Positions 19,401 to 30,225 of a stretch of 64,000 nt of DNA are shown here, piece by piece. The notes beneath the pieces were generated by a model. That model searched no databases. It saw only the letters and a list, made by a program, of their open reading frames with translations, and had not been told where the DNA came from. The stretch covers positions 615,985 through 679,984 of the forward strand of contig JAQDDS010000001.1 of NCBI GenBank assembly GCA_027665725.1. The letters run 5' to 3'. Both the position numbers and the translations under genes were made by a program. Position 1 is the first letter of the stretch, and each line of letters opens with the position of its first letter. The stretch is from Streptococcaceae bacterium AF77-01CM03A (GTDB taxonomy: Bacteria > Bacillota > Bacilli > Lactobacillales > Streptococcaceae).

Positions 19401-20016
19401 CTAATGGTTTGATTTGATTATCCAACTCATAGATGATGTCTTCTAAGCGATCTAAATTGTCTTGAGTTTGTTGCAGTTTACTTTCTGTTTCTTTACGACG
19501 GGTTTTATATTTTAAAACTCCAGCGGCTTCTTCAAAGATAGCACGGCGTTCCTCAGGTTTGGAGTTAAAGATTTCTTCGACCTTCCCTTGGGAAATAATG
19601 GAGAAGGAATCACGTCCAAGTCCGGTATCTAAGAAAAGATCATGAATATCACGAAGACGGACTTTTTTCCCATCAATCTTGTACTCGCTATCTCCCGTAC
19701 GATAAATGTGACGCTCTACCTTAATTTCCTGGCCTGCATCCTTGATAAAGCCGTCCTGGTTATCTAGGGTAACAACCACAGAAGCATAGTTTAAAGGTTT
19801 TCTACTTTCTGTTCCTGCAAAGATAACATCAGGCATCTTTCCACCACGTAAGCTTTTTACACTAGATTCACCAAGTGCCCAACGCAGACTTTCCGTGATG
19901 TTTGATTTTCCAGAACCATTAGGTCCTACAACTGCTGTTACTCCTTGGTCAAATACAACCTTGGTCTTGTCAGCAAAGGACTTAAACCCCTGAATCTCAA
20001 TTTCCTTTAAATACAT
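16477..20016 (-). CDS. smc: Chromosome partition/condensin ATPase Smc
   Basis: A 1179-residue full-length Smc. Walker [10 protein letters not shown] lies at about residue 32, two long Glu/Gln-rich coiled-coil arms flank a hinge at roughly 510-670 ([13 protein letters not shown] to [11 protein letters not shown]), and the C-terminal head has the signature [17 protein letters not shown] and Walker [16 protein letters not shown]. With ScpA and ScpB, not in this window, it extrudes DNA loops from the origin and helps segregation. It overlaps the end of rnc by 10 bases, so rnc and smc are co-transcribed. Confidence 0.98.
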   Translation of the reverse strand: MYLKEIEIQGFKSFADKTKVVFDQGVTAVVGPNGSGKSNITESLRWALGESSVKSLRGGKMPDVIFAGTESRKPLNYASVVVTLDNQDGFIKDAGQEIKVERHIYRTGDSEYKIDGKKVRLRDIHDLFLDTGLGRDSFSIISQGKVEEIFNSKPEERRAIFEEAAGVLKYKTRRKETESKLQQTQDNLDRLEDIIYELDNQIKPLEKQAATARKFIELDSQRKAIYLDVLVAQIQANKAELDVTEEELNQVQELLTSYYQKRQELEEENQALKKKRHELQAEMSKDQSSLMDLTALISDLERKLALSKLETEQVALNQQEAQARLAGLDEKRTVLTQEKEEKEANLAQLEENLAANTKELNRLEAELVAFSDDPDQMIEQLRERFVAFLQEEADVSNQLTRIENDLENSRQQTQKQEEQLASLKEQLASAKSKAAEQELALKTAKEEVQTLLADYQAHAKREEEHKQVYQSQQNQLFDRLDSLKSKQAKAQSLENILKNHSNFYAGVKSVLQEKNRLGGIVGAVSEHLTFDVRYQIALEIALGASSQHIIVEDEQAATKAIDFLKRNRAGRATFLPLTTIKARSISSQNQDVIASSPGFLGMADELVTFDAKHEAIFKNLLATTAIFDTVEHAREAARKVRYQVRMVTLDGTELRTGGSYAGGANRQNNSIFIKPELEQLQKEIAQEEKLLGQEEENLKSVQEGLTALSQTLETIKSQGEQARIEEQGLYLAYQQTCQQVEELETLLELQEKELNNLRGGDWQAEKEKCQERIAVIATEKQKLESEIEEIKSNKNAIQERYQNLQEKISQERLLKTEMIGRKRYEVADIERINKELEYLDMEQEEIERLLQEKVDNLEKVDTELLAKQEAESKSQKEEIQQGLIRKQFELDDIEGQLDDIASHLEQARQQNEEWIRKQTRAEATKEKITDRLRYLQGQLTEEYQISYTEALEQANPLEDLAVAEQEVKDLEKSIRSLGPVNLDAIEQFDEVHERLEFLNSQRDDILSAKNLLLETITEMNDEVKERFKSTFEAIRESFKVTFKQMFGGGQADLILTEGDLLTAGVEISVQPPGKKIQSLNLMSGGEKALSALALLFSIIRVKTIPFVILDEVEAALDEANVKRFGDYLNRFDKDSQFIVVTHRKGTMAAADSIYGVTMQESGVSKIVSVKLKDLENMDA

Positions 20017-20705
20017 GAATCCAGCCCTTCCTCAACTGCATTTTTCGCGGCTTCCTGCTCTGCTAATTTTTTTGAACGTCCTTGACCAGTTCCAAGACTT
20101 TTCCCTTCAACAAGGACTTCCACCTCAAACATCTTATCATGCGCAGGTCCATTTTCCGAAATCACCTGATAACGGATATCAACGTCCCCATTGACTTGAA
20201 GCAATTCCTGGAGGTGAGTTTTGTAGTCTTTAATCATTTCAAAATCACCGGCTTCTACTTTTGGTATCATGACTTGATAGATAAAATCCTTCACTCTAGC
20301 CAGATCCTTGTCTAAAAGAAGAGCACCCAAAAAGGCTTCGAAAGCATCTCCCAAGATGGTATCTCGATTACGGCCTCCAGATTTTTCCTCTCCCTTACCT
20401 AGCTTGATAAACTGATCAAACTGGCAATCACGGGCAAAACCAGCCAAACTCTCCTCACGGACAATCATAGCACGGAGTTTAGACAGGTCACCTTCTGGTT
20501 TTTTAGGATATTTTTTGTACAGATATTCTGAAATCAATAATTGCAGAACAGCGTCTCCTAAAAATTCCAAGCGTTCATTGTGTGAAATTTTTAAGAGGCG
20601 GTGCTCGTTTGCATAACTAGTGTGAGTAAAAGCTGTTTCAAGTAATTGTTTATCTGAAAAAACAAGCTCAAAACGTTGCTCTAACACGGTTTCTAATTCT
20701 TTCAT
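20007..20705 (-). CDS. rnc: Ribonuclease III
   Basis: A 232-residue double-strand-specific endoribonuclease that processes rRNA precursors and structured mRNAs. The catalytic signature [14 protein letters not shown] is near residue 43, with the second acidic cluster in [14 protein letters not shown] around 120, and a C-terminal dsRNA-binding domain (about 155-228) ends with [16 protein letters not shown] precedes the ATG. It is the first gene of the rnc-smc transcript. Confidence 0.97.
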   Translation of the reverse strand: MKELETVLEQRFELVFSDKQLLETAFTHTSYANEHRLLKISHNERLEFLGDAVLQLLISEYLYKKYPKKPEGDLSKLRAMIVREESLAGFARDCQFDQFIKLGKGEEKSGGRNRDTILGDAFEAFLGALLLDKDLARVKDFIYQVMIPKVEAGDFEMIKDYKTHLQELLQVNGDVDIRYQVISENGPAHDKMFEVEVLVEGKSLGTGQGRSKKLAEQEAAKNAVEEGLDSCI

Positions 20706-20724
20706 AAGAACCTCTTTCTAAAAC

Positions 20725-20748
20725 ATTATAATACACTCCATTATACCA
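20725..20748 (-). promoter_or_regulatory. Candidate promoter(s) of rnc-smc
   Basis: Two TATAAT boxes occur on the minus strand, at 20725-20730 and 20740-20745; the second carries the extended TGG before it. Either would give a short leader before the AGAGG site. Confidence 0.5.
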
Positions 20749-20842
20749 AAAAAAGGTTTCTTAGTCAGAAAATAACAGTTAAAATCACTTTTTCTGACTT
20801 GTGTTTAAAATCAATCCATTACTAGCAGTTCATGCTATTTTT

Positions 20843-20851
20843 TGGTATAAT
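20843..20851 (+). promoter_or_regulatory. Extended -10 promoter of ylxM, probably giving a leaderless transcript
   Basis: TGGTATAAT ends at 20851 and the ylxM ATG begins at 20859, with only AAATCTT in between and no Shine-Dalgarno sequence. Transcription would begin at or within about two bases of the ATG. Confidence 0.7.
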
Positions 20852-20858
20852 AAATCTT

Positions 20859-21191
20859 ATGGAAATTGAAAAAACCAATCGAATGAATGCTCTGTTTGAA
20901 TTTTATGCAGCCCTTTTGACTGATAAGCAGATGAACTATATTGAACTCTACTATGCAGATGACTATAGTTTGGCTGAAATCGCTGAAGAGTTCGGTGTCA
21001 GTCGCCAGGCTGTTTATGACAATATCAAACGAACTGAAAAGATTCTAGAAGACTATGAGATGAAGCTCCATATGTACTCTGATTACATTGTTCGCAGTCA
21101 GATTTTTGACCAGATTTTGGAGCGATATCCAGAAGATAGTTTTCTACAAGAGCAAGTTGAGATTTTGACCAGTATTGATAATAGGGAGTAA
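20859..21191 (+). CDS. ylxM: YlxM family DNA-binding protein
   Basis: A 110-residue helix-turn-helix protein ([22 protein letters not shown] at about residues 40-60) encoded ahead of ffh in streptococci; it associates with signal recognition particle components. The start was set at MEIEKTNR. The longer reading frame would begin upstream of the -10 box and cannot be translated from this promoter. There is no ribosome-binding site before the ATG, and the -10 ends seven bases away, so the mRNA appears leaderless. Followed by a small gene and ffh. Confidence 0.93.
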   Translation: MEIEKTNRMNALFEFYAALLTDKQMNYIELYYADDYSLAEIAEEFGVSRQAVYDNIKRTEKILEDYEMKLHMYSDYIVRSQIFDQILERYPEDSFLQEQVEILTSIDNRE

Positions 21192-21193
21192 TC

Positions 21194-21409
21194 ATGGATA
21201 ATCTTGTTGTCTATAAAGGAATACCTTGTAAACTATTAGCTGCAGAGCCCCCCTTCCCTACAATACTACAAATTCTCTCACCTGATTCTATCCCCCAAGC
21301 CCTTAAAGAAGGATTTAGCTGTTGGGGGTATCCAAATGAAATCATGAAAGAAGTCACACCCGAAGAACTAGAGTGTTTGCAACATTTCGGACGGTTTCCA
21401 CTGAATTGA
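21194..21409 (+). CDS. Small hypothetical protein between ylxM and ffh, 71 aa
   Basis: No family recognised. The frame begins two bases after the ylxM stop with AGGGAG directly upstream and ends 17 bases before ffh, so it fits the transcript as a real gene. The product is soluble, proline-rich in its centre (AAEPPFPTILQILSPDS), with cysteines at three positions and no membrane segment. It may modulate SRP expression or be unrelated; its function cannot be inferred from sequence. Confidence 0.65.
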   Translation: MDNLVVYKGIPCKLLAAEPPFPTILQILSPDSIPQALKEGFSCWGYPNEIMKEVTPEELECLQHFGRFPLN

Positions 21410-21426
21410 AAAAATAGGAGAAAAAT

Positions 21427-22992
21427 ATGGCATTTGAAAATTTAACAGAACGTTTGCAGAACGTCTTTAAAAACCTACGTAAAAAAGGAAAAATTACAGT
21501 GAGCGATATCCAGGAAGCAACCAAGGAAATTCGTCTAGCTCTTTTAGAAGCCGACGTTGCTCTTCCAGTTGTCAAGGATTTTATCAAAAAAGTTCGCGAA
21601 CGTGCAATCGGGCATGAAGTCATTGATACCCTCAATCCAGCTCAACAAATCATCAAGATTGTCAATGAAGAATTGACGGAAGTCCTTGGTTCAGACACAG
21701 CTGAGATTATCAAGTCTCCAAAAATCCCAACCATTATCATGATGGTCGGTTTGCAGGGTGCTGGTAAAACAACCTTCGCAGGAAAGCTCGCTAACAAACT
21801 CAAAAAGGAAGAGGATGCTCGTCCTTTAATGATTGCGGCCGACATCTATCGTCCTGCTGCTATTGACCAATTGAAAACACTGGGACAACAGATTGATGTT
21901 CCTGTGTTTGCACTTGGAACTGAAGTTCCTGCGGTTGAAATTGTTCGCCAAGGTTTGGAACAAGCCAAAGCCAACCATAACGACTATGTCTTGATTGATA
22001 CGGCTGGTCGTTTGCAAATCGACGAACTTCTCATGAATGAGCTCCGTGAAGTTAAAGCTCTAGCTCAACCAAATGAGATTCTCTTGGTCATCGATGCTAT
22101 GATTGGTCAGGAAGCTGCCAACGTTGCACGTGAATTTAACGATCAATTAGAAGTTACTGGTGTCATCCTTACAAAGATTGACGGTGACACTCGTGGTGGT
22201 GCTGCCCTTTCTGTTCGTCATATCACAGGAAAACCAATCAAATTTACTGGTACTGGTGAAAAGATTACCGATATTGAAACCTTCCACCCAGACCGTATGG
22301 CTAGCCGTATTCTTGGTATGGGAGATATGCTGACTCTGATTGAGAAAGCTTCCCAAGAATACGATGAGCAAAAAGCCCTTGAAATGGCTGAAAAGATGCG
22401 AGAAAACACCTTTGATTTCAACGATTTCATCGATCAGCTGGATCAGGTACAAAATATGGGGCCAATGGAAGATTTGCTCAAGATGATTCCTGGTATGGCC
22501 AACAATCCTGCTCTTCAAAATATGAAGGTGGATGAAAAACAAATTGCTCGCAAACGTGCCATCGTGTCTTCTATGACTCCAGAAGAACGTGAAAATCCAG
22601 ATTTGCTCACACCAAGCCGTCGTCGTCGTATCGCAGCTGGTTCTGGTAATACCTTTATCGATGTCAACAAGTTCATCAAGGACTTTAACCAAGCCAAGCA
22701 ACTCATGCAAGGTGTCATGTCTGGTGATATGAACAAGATGATGAAACAAATGGGCATCAACCCTAACAACCTTCCTAAAAATATGCCTGGCGGCATGGAC
22801 ATGTCCGCCCTTGAGGGCATGATGGGACAAGGTGGCATGCCTGATATGTCTGCTCTTGGTGGAGCCGGAATGCCGGATATGAGCCAGATGCTAGGTGGAG
22901 GCCTCAAAGGTAAAATTGGTGAATTTGCCATGAAGCAATCCATGAAACGCATGGCCAATAAAATGAAAAAAGCTAAGAAAAAACGCAAATAA
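21427..22992 (+). CDS. ffh: Signal recognition particle protein Ffh
   Basis: A 521-residue SRP54 GTPase that binds signal sequences of nascent membrane proteins and 4.5S/scRNA. The N domain (1 to about 85) precedes the G domain with G1 GLQGAGKTTFAGKLA, DTAGR, and TKIDGDTRGG. The M domain from about 325 contains RRRRIAAGSG for RNA binding and a Met/Gly-rich tail that forms the signal-peptide groove, ending in a Lys-rich terminus. It is co-transcribed with ylxM and ends at a bidirectional terminator. Confidence 0.98.
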   Translation: MAFENLTERLQNVFKNLRKKGKITVSDIQEATKEIRLALLEADVALPVVKDFIKKVRERAIGHEVIDTLNPAQQIIKIVNEELTEVLGSDTAEIIKSPKIPTIIMMVGLQGAGKTTFAGKLANKLKKEEDARPLMIAADIYRPAAIDQLKTLGQQIDVPVFALGTEVPAVEIVRQGLEQAKANHNDYVLIDTAGRLQIDELLMNELREVKALAQPNEILLVIDAMIGQEAANVAREFNDQLEVTGVILTKIDGDTRGGAALSVRHITGKPIKFTGTGEKITDIETFHPDRMASRILGMGDMLTLIEKASQEYDEQKALEMAEKMRENTFDFNDFIDQLDQVQNMGPMEDLLKMIPGMANNPALQNMKVDEKQIARKRAIVSSMTPEERENPDLLTPSRRRRIAAGSGNTFIDVNKFIKDFNQAKQLMQGVMSGDMNKMMKQMGINPNNLPKNMPGGMDMSALEGMMGQGGMPDMSALGGAGMPDMSQMLGGGLKGKIGEFAMKQSMKRMANKMKKAKKKRK

Positions 22993-22995
22993 AAA

Positions 22996-23019
22996 AGGAC
23001 TCAGTTGAGTCCTTTTTTT
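22996..23019. terminator. Bidirectional terminator between ffh and the rluD-type gene
   Basis: An AGGACTCA/TGAGTCCT stem with a GT loop is flanked by A and T runs, serving the two convergent genes. Confidence 0.88.
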
Positions 23020-23021
23020 GT

Positions 23022-23912
23022 TTAGTTATTTCGAAGTTTCTCTAAAGTCTCTTTAAAGATAGCTGGGATTTCGGAAGTAAATTCCATGGTTTCACCAGTT
23101 CTTGGATGGGTAAAACCTAGAGTTTTGGCATGTAGAAACTGCCCATGACCTTTCAAAGTTTTACGAGGACCATAGACCTCATCTCCAGCAACAGGATGAC
23201 CGATGTAAGCCATGTGTACACGAATTTGATGAGTACGACCTGTTTCCAGTTGCAACTCTAATAAACTATAATCACCAAAGCGCTCCAAGACTTGGAAACG
23301 TGTCACTGCTGGTTTTCCTTTGGCAGTAACAGCTTGTTTCTTACGATCTTTTTCGCTACGTCCGATTGGCGCTTCAATGACTCCACGATCATTTGGGAGA
23401 TTACCGTGAACAATAGCCCAATACTTACGAAGAGACTTCTTATCTTTCAATTCTTGAGCCAGTGCCATATGCGCTTCATCATTTTTAGCAATCATCAATA
23501 GGCCTGACGTATCCTTATCAATACGATGGACAATCCCTGGACGCAATACACCATTGATGCCTGATAGGTCCTTGATATGGTACATGAGGGCATTAACCAA
23601 GGTACCACTGGTATGACCAGTACTTGGATGAACAACCATTCCTTGAGGTTTGTTAACTACTGCTACATCCTCATCTTGATAAATGATTTCTAATGGAATA
23701 TCTTCAGCAACATACTCTAAAACTTCTGGTTCTGGAACTTGATAAGTGATTACATCCCCTTCTTGAACCGAGTACTTAGCTTTTTTTAACTGACCATTGA
23801 CCAAGACCTGACCAGACTTGATTTGTTCATTGGCGAGACTACGGGATAGTTCTGTCAAATCTGACAAAGCCTTATCTAAGCGTACTCCGCCTTTTTCAAT
23901 TTTAATTTCCAT
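23022..23912 (-). CDS. rluD: RluA/RluD-family 23S rRNA pseudouridine synthase
   Basis: A 296-residue enzyme with an N-terminal S4 RNA-binding domain (about residues 10-60) and a catalytic domain containing the conserved [11 protein letters not shown] with the nucleophilic Asp, and the [10 protein letters not shown] motif. It isomerises uridines in 23S rRNA helix 69 or related sites; the exact target differs among paralogues (RluD or YlyB type). It overlaps lspA by 11 bases, an arrangement common in Firmicutes. Confidence 0.88.
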   Translation of the reverse strand: MEIKIEKGGVRLDKALSDLTELSRSLANEQIKSGQVLVNGQLKKAKYSVQEGDVITYQVPEPEVLEYVAEDIPLEIIYQDEDVAVVNKPQGMVVHPSTGHTSGTLVNALMYHIKDLSGINGVLRPGIVHRIDKDTSGLLMIAKNDEAHMALAQELKDKKSLRKYWAIVHGNLPNDRGVIEAPIGRSEKDRKKQAVTAKGKPAVTRFQVLERFGDYSLLELQLETGRTHQIRVHMAYIGHPVAGDEVYGPRKTLKGHGQFLHAKTLGFTHPRTGETMEFTSEIPAIFKETLEKLRNN

Positions 23913-24363
23913 TCATTTCCTCTTTTAGCATTGCAATCATTAGTACGATAACACCAACTGTCAGATAACTATCAGCCACATTGAAAATCGCGAAATTGAT
24001 AAAGTCTAAGTGAAACATATCCACAACGAATCCTTGACTGATGCGATCGATAAAGTTTCCCAGACCACCTGCAATAATCAAAATCAATCCAAAGACTGTC
24101 CAGGAGGAATCCTCTATATGCTTATGTAGATACCAGATAGCTCCAACCATGACTACCAGGGTAATCACTGCAAAAAACCACTGTTGATCTTGAAGCATCG
24201 AAAAGGCAGCTCCTCTGTTTTGCAGATAGGTTAAACTAACTAGATTTGGGATCCATGACTTGATTTCACCAAGAGCAATAGTCTTAACGACATAAGACTT
24301 TACCAATTGGTCGAATAGGATTAAGGATCCTATAATCCATGCTACTAGTCCTCTTTTTTTCAT
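23902..24363 (-). CDS. lspA: Lipoprotein signal peptidase (signal peptidase II)
   Basis: A 153-residue membrane aspartyl protease that removes signal peptides from diacylglyceryl-modified prolipoproteins. Four hydrophobic segments are visible. The two catalytic aspartates sit in [10 protein letters not shown] and [11 protein letters not shown]. The ATG overlaps the stop of the LysR gene by four bases. Lgt, the enzyme acting before it, is encoded at 57.7-58.5 kb, and likely substrates in this window include PstS and the 44.1-kb binding protein. Confidence 0.97.
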   Translation of the reverse strand: MKKRGLVAWIIGSLILFDQLVKSYVVKTIALGEIKSWIPNLVSLTYLQNRGAAFSMLQDQQWFFAVITLVVMVGAIWYLHKHIEDSSWTVFGLILIIAGGLGNFIDRISQGFVVDMFHLDFINFAIFNVADSYLTVGVIVLMIAMLKEEMNGN

Positions 24364-25268
24364 GCTTTCCTCTTCTGGTCAAAATACTCTTGCATAACTT
24401 CTACAAATAAGGTTCCCGCTTGGCTCAAGTCTACTTCTTCACGTTTCACATAAACCATGCGATTATTGAGATTATCATTTAATGGAATAACGGTGATTCC
24501 ATTCACACTATCACTATCTAAGAATCCCGAACCAGTCGCATAAGCATTTGTTCTTTCAAGAATTCCATTTAAAGTAGCTCGGTCTGTTACGTTAAACATT
24601 TGAGAGCTAGCACTAGTATCTACAAAGTTTTCTGAGTAATAAAGATACTCATCCTTTTCCTGTGTGAATCGAACCGTTGGCAAATCAACTAAATCTTCCA
24701 TGACCAACTCTTTTTTCTTGGCTAAGGGATGTCCTTCACGTAGATAGATATGAGTTTGGAAAGGAATTAATTCAATCACTTCAAGTCCTAGCTTTTCAAC
24801 CCGTTGCATGATTCCCTTTTGATTTTGATTGTTGAGGTAGATAATCCCAATCTCACTATGTCCTTGGGCTACTTCATCCAAAATCTGAACAGTTGTTGAT
24901 TCAAAAATACGGAAATTTTTATATTCAGGATATTGTTGTGAAAATGCTGTAATGGTTGGTGGCAAGAAATCATAGTGCTGGCTGGCTATTGAAAACTCAT
25001 CCTTCTCCTCTTCGGGATTAGCATACTGGTTTTGGAAAACATCAAATCCTTTGACTAACTCTTGTGCCTTTTCATAAAATTCCATCCCACGGCGAGTAAG
25101 AAAGGTCCCTGAACTAGTTCTTCGGAAAATCTTGAAACCTAGCTCTTTTTCCAAGTCTCTTACAGAAATAGATAGACTAGGTTGGCTAACGTACATTTTC
25201 TCAGCCGCTTCACGAAAAGTACCACTATTTGCAATAGCAACAACGTAGCGTAATTGTTGAATATTCAT
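24360..25268 (-). CDS. LysR-family transcriptional regulator
   Basis: A 302-residue regulator with an N-terminal winged helix-turn-helix ([32 protein letters not shown]) and a C-terminal effector-binding domain. The start was placed at the ATG preceded by GAAGGAG; the longer frame reads through the promoter. It leads a unit with lspA and rluD. The family resembles the CpsY/MetR-like regulators of streptococci that control methionine or surface properties, but I cannot fix its targets. Confidence 0.88.
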   Translation of the reverse strand: MNIQQLRYVVAIANSGTFREAAEKMYVSQPSLSISVRDLEKELGFKIFRRTSSGTFLTRRGMEFYEKAQELVKGFDVFQNQYANPEEEKDEFSIASQHYDFLPPTITAFSQQYPEYKNFRIFESTTVQILDEVAQGHSEIGIIYLNNQNQKGIMQRVEKLGLEVIELIPFQTHIYLREGHPLAKKKELVMEDLVDLPTVRFTQEKDEYLYYSENFVDTSASSQMFNVTDRATLNGILERTNAYATGSGFLDSDSVNGITVIPLNDNLNNRMVYVKREEVDLSQAGTLFVEVMQEYFDQKRKA

Positions 25269-25295
25269 GATTTCTCCTTCGTTTTCTATCCTTTC

Positions 25296-25304
25296 ATTAT
25301 ACCA
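25296..25304 (-). promoter_or_regulatory. Extended -10 promoter of the LysR-lspA-rluD unit
   Basis: TGGTATAAT on the minus strand, 27 bases ahead of the ATG and followed by GAAGGAG. Confidence 0.6.
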
Positions 25305-25370
25305 TAAATCAAGTCTATACAACAAAGGAAAATCATGTGTCCTAGACTTCTTAGCAAAGTAAACAAAAAA

Positions 25371-25415
25371 CACCTTTAAAGCTGGACCCAAAATCCAACT
25401 AAAAAGGGGTGTTAT
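25371..25415 (-). terminator. Likely terminator after sodA
   Basis: An imperfect long stem, AACACC...TTGGA/TCCAG...GGTGTT, is followed by T6 on the minus strand. Confidence 0.65.
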
Positions 25416-25424
25416 CAAATGCGA

Positions 25425-26030
25425 TTATTTAGCTGCTGCGTAAAGCTCGTCTACTTTGTTCCAGTTGATCACTGAGAAGAAAGCTTTGATGTAGTCAGGA
25501 CGAACGTTGCGATATTTCACGTAGTAGGCATGTTCCCAAACGTCCAAACCTAAGATTGGTTTTTTACCTTCTGAGATTGGTGTATCTTGGTTTGCTGTTG
25601 AAGTCACTTCAAGTTTACCTTCTTTGTTAACAACCAACCATGCCCATCCAGAACCGAAACGAGTAGTTGCTGCTGCAGTAAATGCTGCTTGGAATTCTTC
25701 GAATGAACCAAATGTTGCATCGATTGCTGCTGCAAGTTCTGCTGAAGGAGCTGTTTTTTCAGGAGTCATCAATTCCCAGAAAAGAGCATGATTCAAGTGT
25801 CCACCACCGTTGTTGATAAGCGCTTGACGGATATCAGCTGGGATAGATTCTACATCAGCAAGCAAAGCTTCAAGGTCTTCACCAATTTCAGGGTGTTTTT
25901 CAAGAGCTGCATTAGCGTTATTTACATATGCTTGGTGATGTTTGTCATGGTGCAAATGCATCGTTTCAGCATCAATATATGGTTCCAAGGCGTCGTAAGC
26001 GTATGGAAGATCTGGTAAGATAATAGCCAT
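25425..26030 (-). CDS. sodA: Manganese-dependent superoxide dismutase
   Basis: A 201-residue enzyme converting superoxide to oxygen and hydrogen peroxide; important in a catalase-negative organism. Metal ligands are seen in [21 protein letters not shown], and LDVWEHAYY, with Gly/Gln features typical of Mn-type enzymes. The start was set at MAIILPDL with AAGAGG upstream; the longer frame reads back into the promoter. It has its own promoter 30 bases upstream and a terminator-like hairpin after it, so it is probably monocistronic although it follows holA closely. Confidence 0.97.
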   Translation of the reverse strand: MAIILPDLPYAYDALEPYIDAETMHLHHDKHHQAYVNNANAALEKHPEIGEDLEALLADVESIPADIRQALINNGGGHLNHALFWELMTPEKTAPSAELAAAIDATFGSFEEFQAAFTAAATTRFGSGWAWLVVNKEGKLEVTSTANQDTPISEGKKPILGLDVWEHAYYVKYRNVRPDYIKAFFSVINWNKVDELYAAAK

Positions 26031-26060
26031 CTGTAATACCTCTTTTCTTTCTATATAAAA

Positions 26061-26089
26061 ATGATAACGCAAACAACCTTTTTTTTCAA
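26061..26089 (-). promoter_or_regulatory. Promoter of sodA
   Basis: TTGAAA and TATCAT, each five of six to consensus, are separated by 17 bases on the minus strand. Confidence 0.7.
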
Positions 26090-26098
26090 GTTATTTGC

Positions 26099-27136
26099 TC
26101 AATTTGACTGGCTCGCAATCTGCAATAAAGCCTTCTCAAACAAGTACCTTTTTTCGTAAACACCAGTCTTAATTTGATAATCTGCCTGAATGAGATAACG
26201 AATAGAATCTTGTAGGAAATTCAGGGACAATCCTCGCGTGTCACGAAGGGCAAATTTGATTTGATAGGGATTCGGATTGCGACCAAGATAGTGACCTAAA
26301 CTGCTGACCATCTGAGATTCTGTCTGACCAGACTCTTGCAATATTTTTACCTGGGTATAGAGTCTAAACTGCCCCAGCATAATGGCAATCAGTTTAATCT
26401 CGTCTTCACCCTGTAAGGTCAAATCTTTAACTAAATCTCGTGCCTGATCAATCTTCTTAGTTAATATTAATTGGGTCAAATCAAAAATATTATCCTGCAA
26501 AGTCTTTGGTATTGCTTCAACAATGTCTTCTTCTGTAATGTCACCATTATCCTTGTAGGCCTGTAAGAAGAGTAGATTTTTCTGAATTTCACTAAATTGA
26601 AAACCTGATTTAATAAGCAACTCTTCGAAGGACTTTCCAGCAAAGGTAAGTCCTAATTCCTGAGCCCACTTTTGAAAATAAGCTCGTATTTCTTGCTCTT
26701 TTGGCTCGATGGCTTCAAAAACTGTCGCATCCCTCTTAAGCAATTTAACCAAACGTCTCTTACTATCTAACTTCCCTTCAGCAAAAATGACTAGTTTACT
26801 TGAAGGTAAAGGATTTTCCAGATAGTCTTCAAAAGACTTAAGCTCATCATCAGTTAGATAGCGTTTTTTAGCTGTCGTTATATCGACAAAATGATCTAAA
26901 ATAACAATTTTTTCATCCGTAAAGAAAGGAAGACTGACCAACTCTAGCTCCAAGCTTTTGTAGTCTATTTCTTTCATGTCAAAATAAGCAAAATTCAAAT
27001 CTGCAGGATCGTAGCCGATTTGCTTTAGAACCTGTGTTTTCATGATGTCGTACTGGCCTTGATCAGCCCCTGTAAACAGGGTCAAACTAGGTAAATTTGA
27101 TAGGGATAGCTTTCGGCTTTCTTCTATGGCTAGCAT
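26099..27136 (-). CDS. holA: DNA polymerase III subunit delta
   Basis: A 345-residue clamp-loader subunit that opens the beta sliding clamp. It shows the N-terminal nucleotide-fold-like region beginning LFTGADQGQYDIMK, the lid domain, and a C-terminal helical collar (about 225-340) without a Walker A motif, as usual for delta. It lies 32 bases downstream of pyrD. Family assignment rests on overall pattern and position, which matches the pyrD-holA-sodA order I recall from pneumococcus. Confidence 0.9.
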   Translation of the reverse strand: MLAIEESRKLSLSNLPSLTLFTGADQGQYDIMKTQVLKQIGYDPADLNFAYFDMKEIDYKSLELELVSLPFFTDEKIVILDHFVDITTAKKRYLTDDELKSFEDYLENPLPSSKLVIFAEGKLDSKRRLVKLLKRDATVFEAIEPKEQEIRAYFQKWAQELGLTFAGKSFEELLIKSGFQFSEIQKNLLFLQAYKDNGDITEEDIVEAIPKTLQDNIFDLTQLILTKKIDQARDLVKDLTLQGEDEIKLIAIMLGQFRLYTQVKILQESGQTESQMVSSLGHYLGRNPNPYQIKFALRDTRGLSLNFLQDSIRYLIQADYQIKTGVYEKRYLFEKALLQIASQSN

Positions 27137-27168
27137 CTATTCTCCTTTCTTTATAGTATTGGTTCAGT

Positions 27169-28104
27169 TTAATCAATATAATGTAATTTACCACGGAAAT
27201 CCTCTAGGCTTTCATAACCTTTTTCCGTCATAATTTCTTTGAGTTCCTTGGTAATACGCTCAAAAGCACCTACTCCTTCTTTATGAAGAGTAGTTCCTAC
27301 CTGCACCATGCTAGCACCACATAAGATATGTTCAAAAGCATCACGCCCTGTTAATACTCCACCAGTTCCAATGATTTGAATTTCTGGATTTAAGCGTTGA
27401 TAAAAGGCATGGACATTGGCAAGGGCAGTTGGTTTAATGTATTCTCCACCAATTCCACCAAAGCCATTCTTAGGACGAATCACGACCGACTCATCTTGAA
27501 TATAAAGACCATTTCCAATAGAATTGACACAATTGACGAATTTGAGGGGGTATTTGTTAAAAATAGCTGACGCTTGATCAAAATGTACAATATCAAAATA
27601 AGGTGGTAGCTTGATTCCTAGTGGTTTTGTAAAATACTCAAAAACTTCTGATAAGATACGGTCTGTTGTTTCAAAATCATAGGCAATCTGAGGTTTTCCT
27701 GGAACATTTGGGCATGAGAGATTGAGTTCAGTTAGACCACGAAAATCACTTTCTTGCACCTTCTTCAAAATGGTATGAGTTTCCTCTGGAGACATTCCAA
27801 CTAATGATAAAAAGAAGGTACGATTTGGTTCCTTTTCTTGCAATTCCAAAAGGTAGTTCAAGTAATAGTCTAAACCATTATTTGGCAGACCCATAGAGTT
27901 GATAGAGCCAAGTGGAACATCTTGGTAGCGTGGTTCAGGATTCCCCTGACGAAATTCCAAGGTTGCTGTTTTAGTGACAAAGGTTCCTGCTGCTGAGTTT
28001 TTAACACCTTCCAATTCCTCAATGGTCATACAAGCAACTCCTGCCGCATTCATCAAGCAATTATCAAATTCAAAACCAGCAATCTGTGTTTTAGTTGATA
28101 CCAT
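27169..28104 (-). CDS. pyrD: Dihydroorotate dehydrogenase A (fumarate)
   Basis: A 311-residue class 1A FMN enzyme that oxidises dihydroorotate to orotate with fumarate as acceptor in pyrimidine synthesis. The catalytic cysteine loop is [13 protein letters not shown] near residue 130 and the glycine-rich FMN site is [15 protein letters not shown]. No PyrK partner is needed for this class and none is encoded nearby. GGAGG precedes the ATG. holA follows. Confidence 0.95.
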   Translation of the reverse strand: MVSTKTQIAGFEFDNCLMNAAGVACMTIEELEGVKNSAAGTFVTKTATLEFRQGNPEPRYQDVPLGSINSMGLPNNGLDYYLNYLLELQEKEPNRTFFLSLVGMSPEETHTILKKVQESDFRGLTELNLSCPNVPGKPQIAYDFETTDRILSEVFEYFTKPLGIKLPPYFDIVHFDQASAIFNKYPLKFVNCVNSIGNGLYIQDESVVIRPKNGFGGIGGEYIKPTALANVHAFYQRLNPEIQIIGTGGVLTGRDAFEHILCGASMVQVGTTLHKEGVGAFERITKELKEIMTEKGYESLEDFRGKLHYID

Positions 28105-28139
28105 GATTCTGTTCCTCCAGATTCCTTTATATTGCTACT

Positions 28140-28148
28140 ATTATACCA
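28140..28148 (-). promoter_or_regulatory. Extended -10 promoter of pyrD-holA
   Basis: TGGTATAAT on the minus strand, about 35 bases upstream of the ATG. There is no good -35. Confidence 0.55.
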
Positions 28149-28242
28149 TACTTTGGCAGGACTCTTTTAATAAAACTAATCCTATAAAAAGGTTCTTATT
28201 CAGCTAATAAAACTAGCTAATCCAAATTGAAAGAATTTTTAG

Positions 28243-29676
<1,434 letters not shown>

Positions 29677-29693
29677 AAATAAAGATCATTCTC

Positions 29694-29727
29694 AAAAAAG
29701 CAACAACTTATTAAGTTGTTGCTTTTT
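29694..29727 (+). terminator. Terminator after gdhA
   Basis: A 12-bp perfect stem, AGCAACAACTTA/TAAGTTGTTGCT, is flanked by A6 and T5 and could also act on the opposite strand. Confidence 0.92.
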
Positions 29728-29769
29728 ATCATATAAAAATCAGTTCAAATAAAGTATATCAAACTCTTA

Positions 29770-30225
29770 TTAAGAAACGATAAATGTTTCACCACAGTTT
29801 TCACAAGTTAACTCAGTTCCAATTACTCCATCTGTTGATGTATGACAATTAGGACAGTAGGCCCGTTTTGCTGACAATCTATAAGATAATTGATCTTGTA
29901 ATACTTTTCCCTTTGTTTCTATAACATCTTCTTCAAGTTCTTCAAATTCAAGAACTGTCATCAAACTTTTATTATATTGTTTCATCCTTGGTTGTGTTAA
30001 AAATAAAATAAATGAAATGACAATAAATAAGAAAAATAATATAAATAAAATTGTAATTATCAAAAGCCACATAAAGTAGAAATCGTGAAGCAATCCTTCT
30101 TTCTTTCCTAATAACCATCTTATTTCCTTATCTATGGACTGATAAAATTTCAATCCCGAAACAATACAAATGAAAGATACTAGCGGATAAACAAATTTTG
30201 ATATCATTAAACGATAGCGTCTCAT
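29770..30225 (-). CDS. Membrane protein with C-terminal zinc ribbon, 151 aa
   Basis: Two hydrophobic segments (about residues 9-27 and 48-77) precede a coiled, acidic stretch and a C-terminal CPNC...CENC zinc ribbon. This gene, the next upstream one and the SPFH gene all end in a zinc ribbon, so the three are linked in function by inference. It starts directly behind the 213-residue gene with no gap and is AT-rich. No specific family recognised. Confidence 0.75.
   Translation of the reverse strand: MRRYRLMISKFVYPLVSFICIVSGLKFYQSIDKEIRWLLGKKEGLLHDFYFMWLLIITILFILFFLFIVISFILFLTQPRMKQYNKSLMTVLEFEELEEDVIETKGKVLQDQLSYRLSAKRAYCPNCHTSTDGVIGTELTCENCGETFIVS

Noticed and set aside
22147..22988. Minus-strand frames opposite ffh
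   Set aside because: They are shadows of the SRP54 gene; His- and Met-rich compositions are reverse complements of its codons.
25269..25418. The 50-residue N-terminal extension of the LysR protein
   Set aside because: It runs through the promoter and sodA terminator region; the family begins at MNIQQLR.
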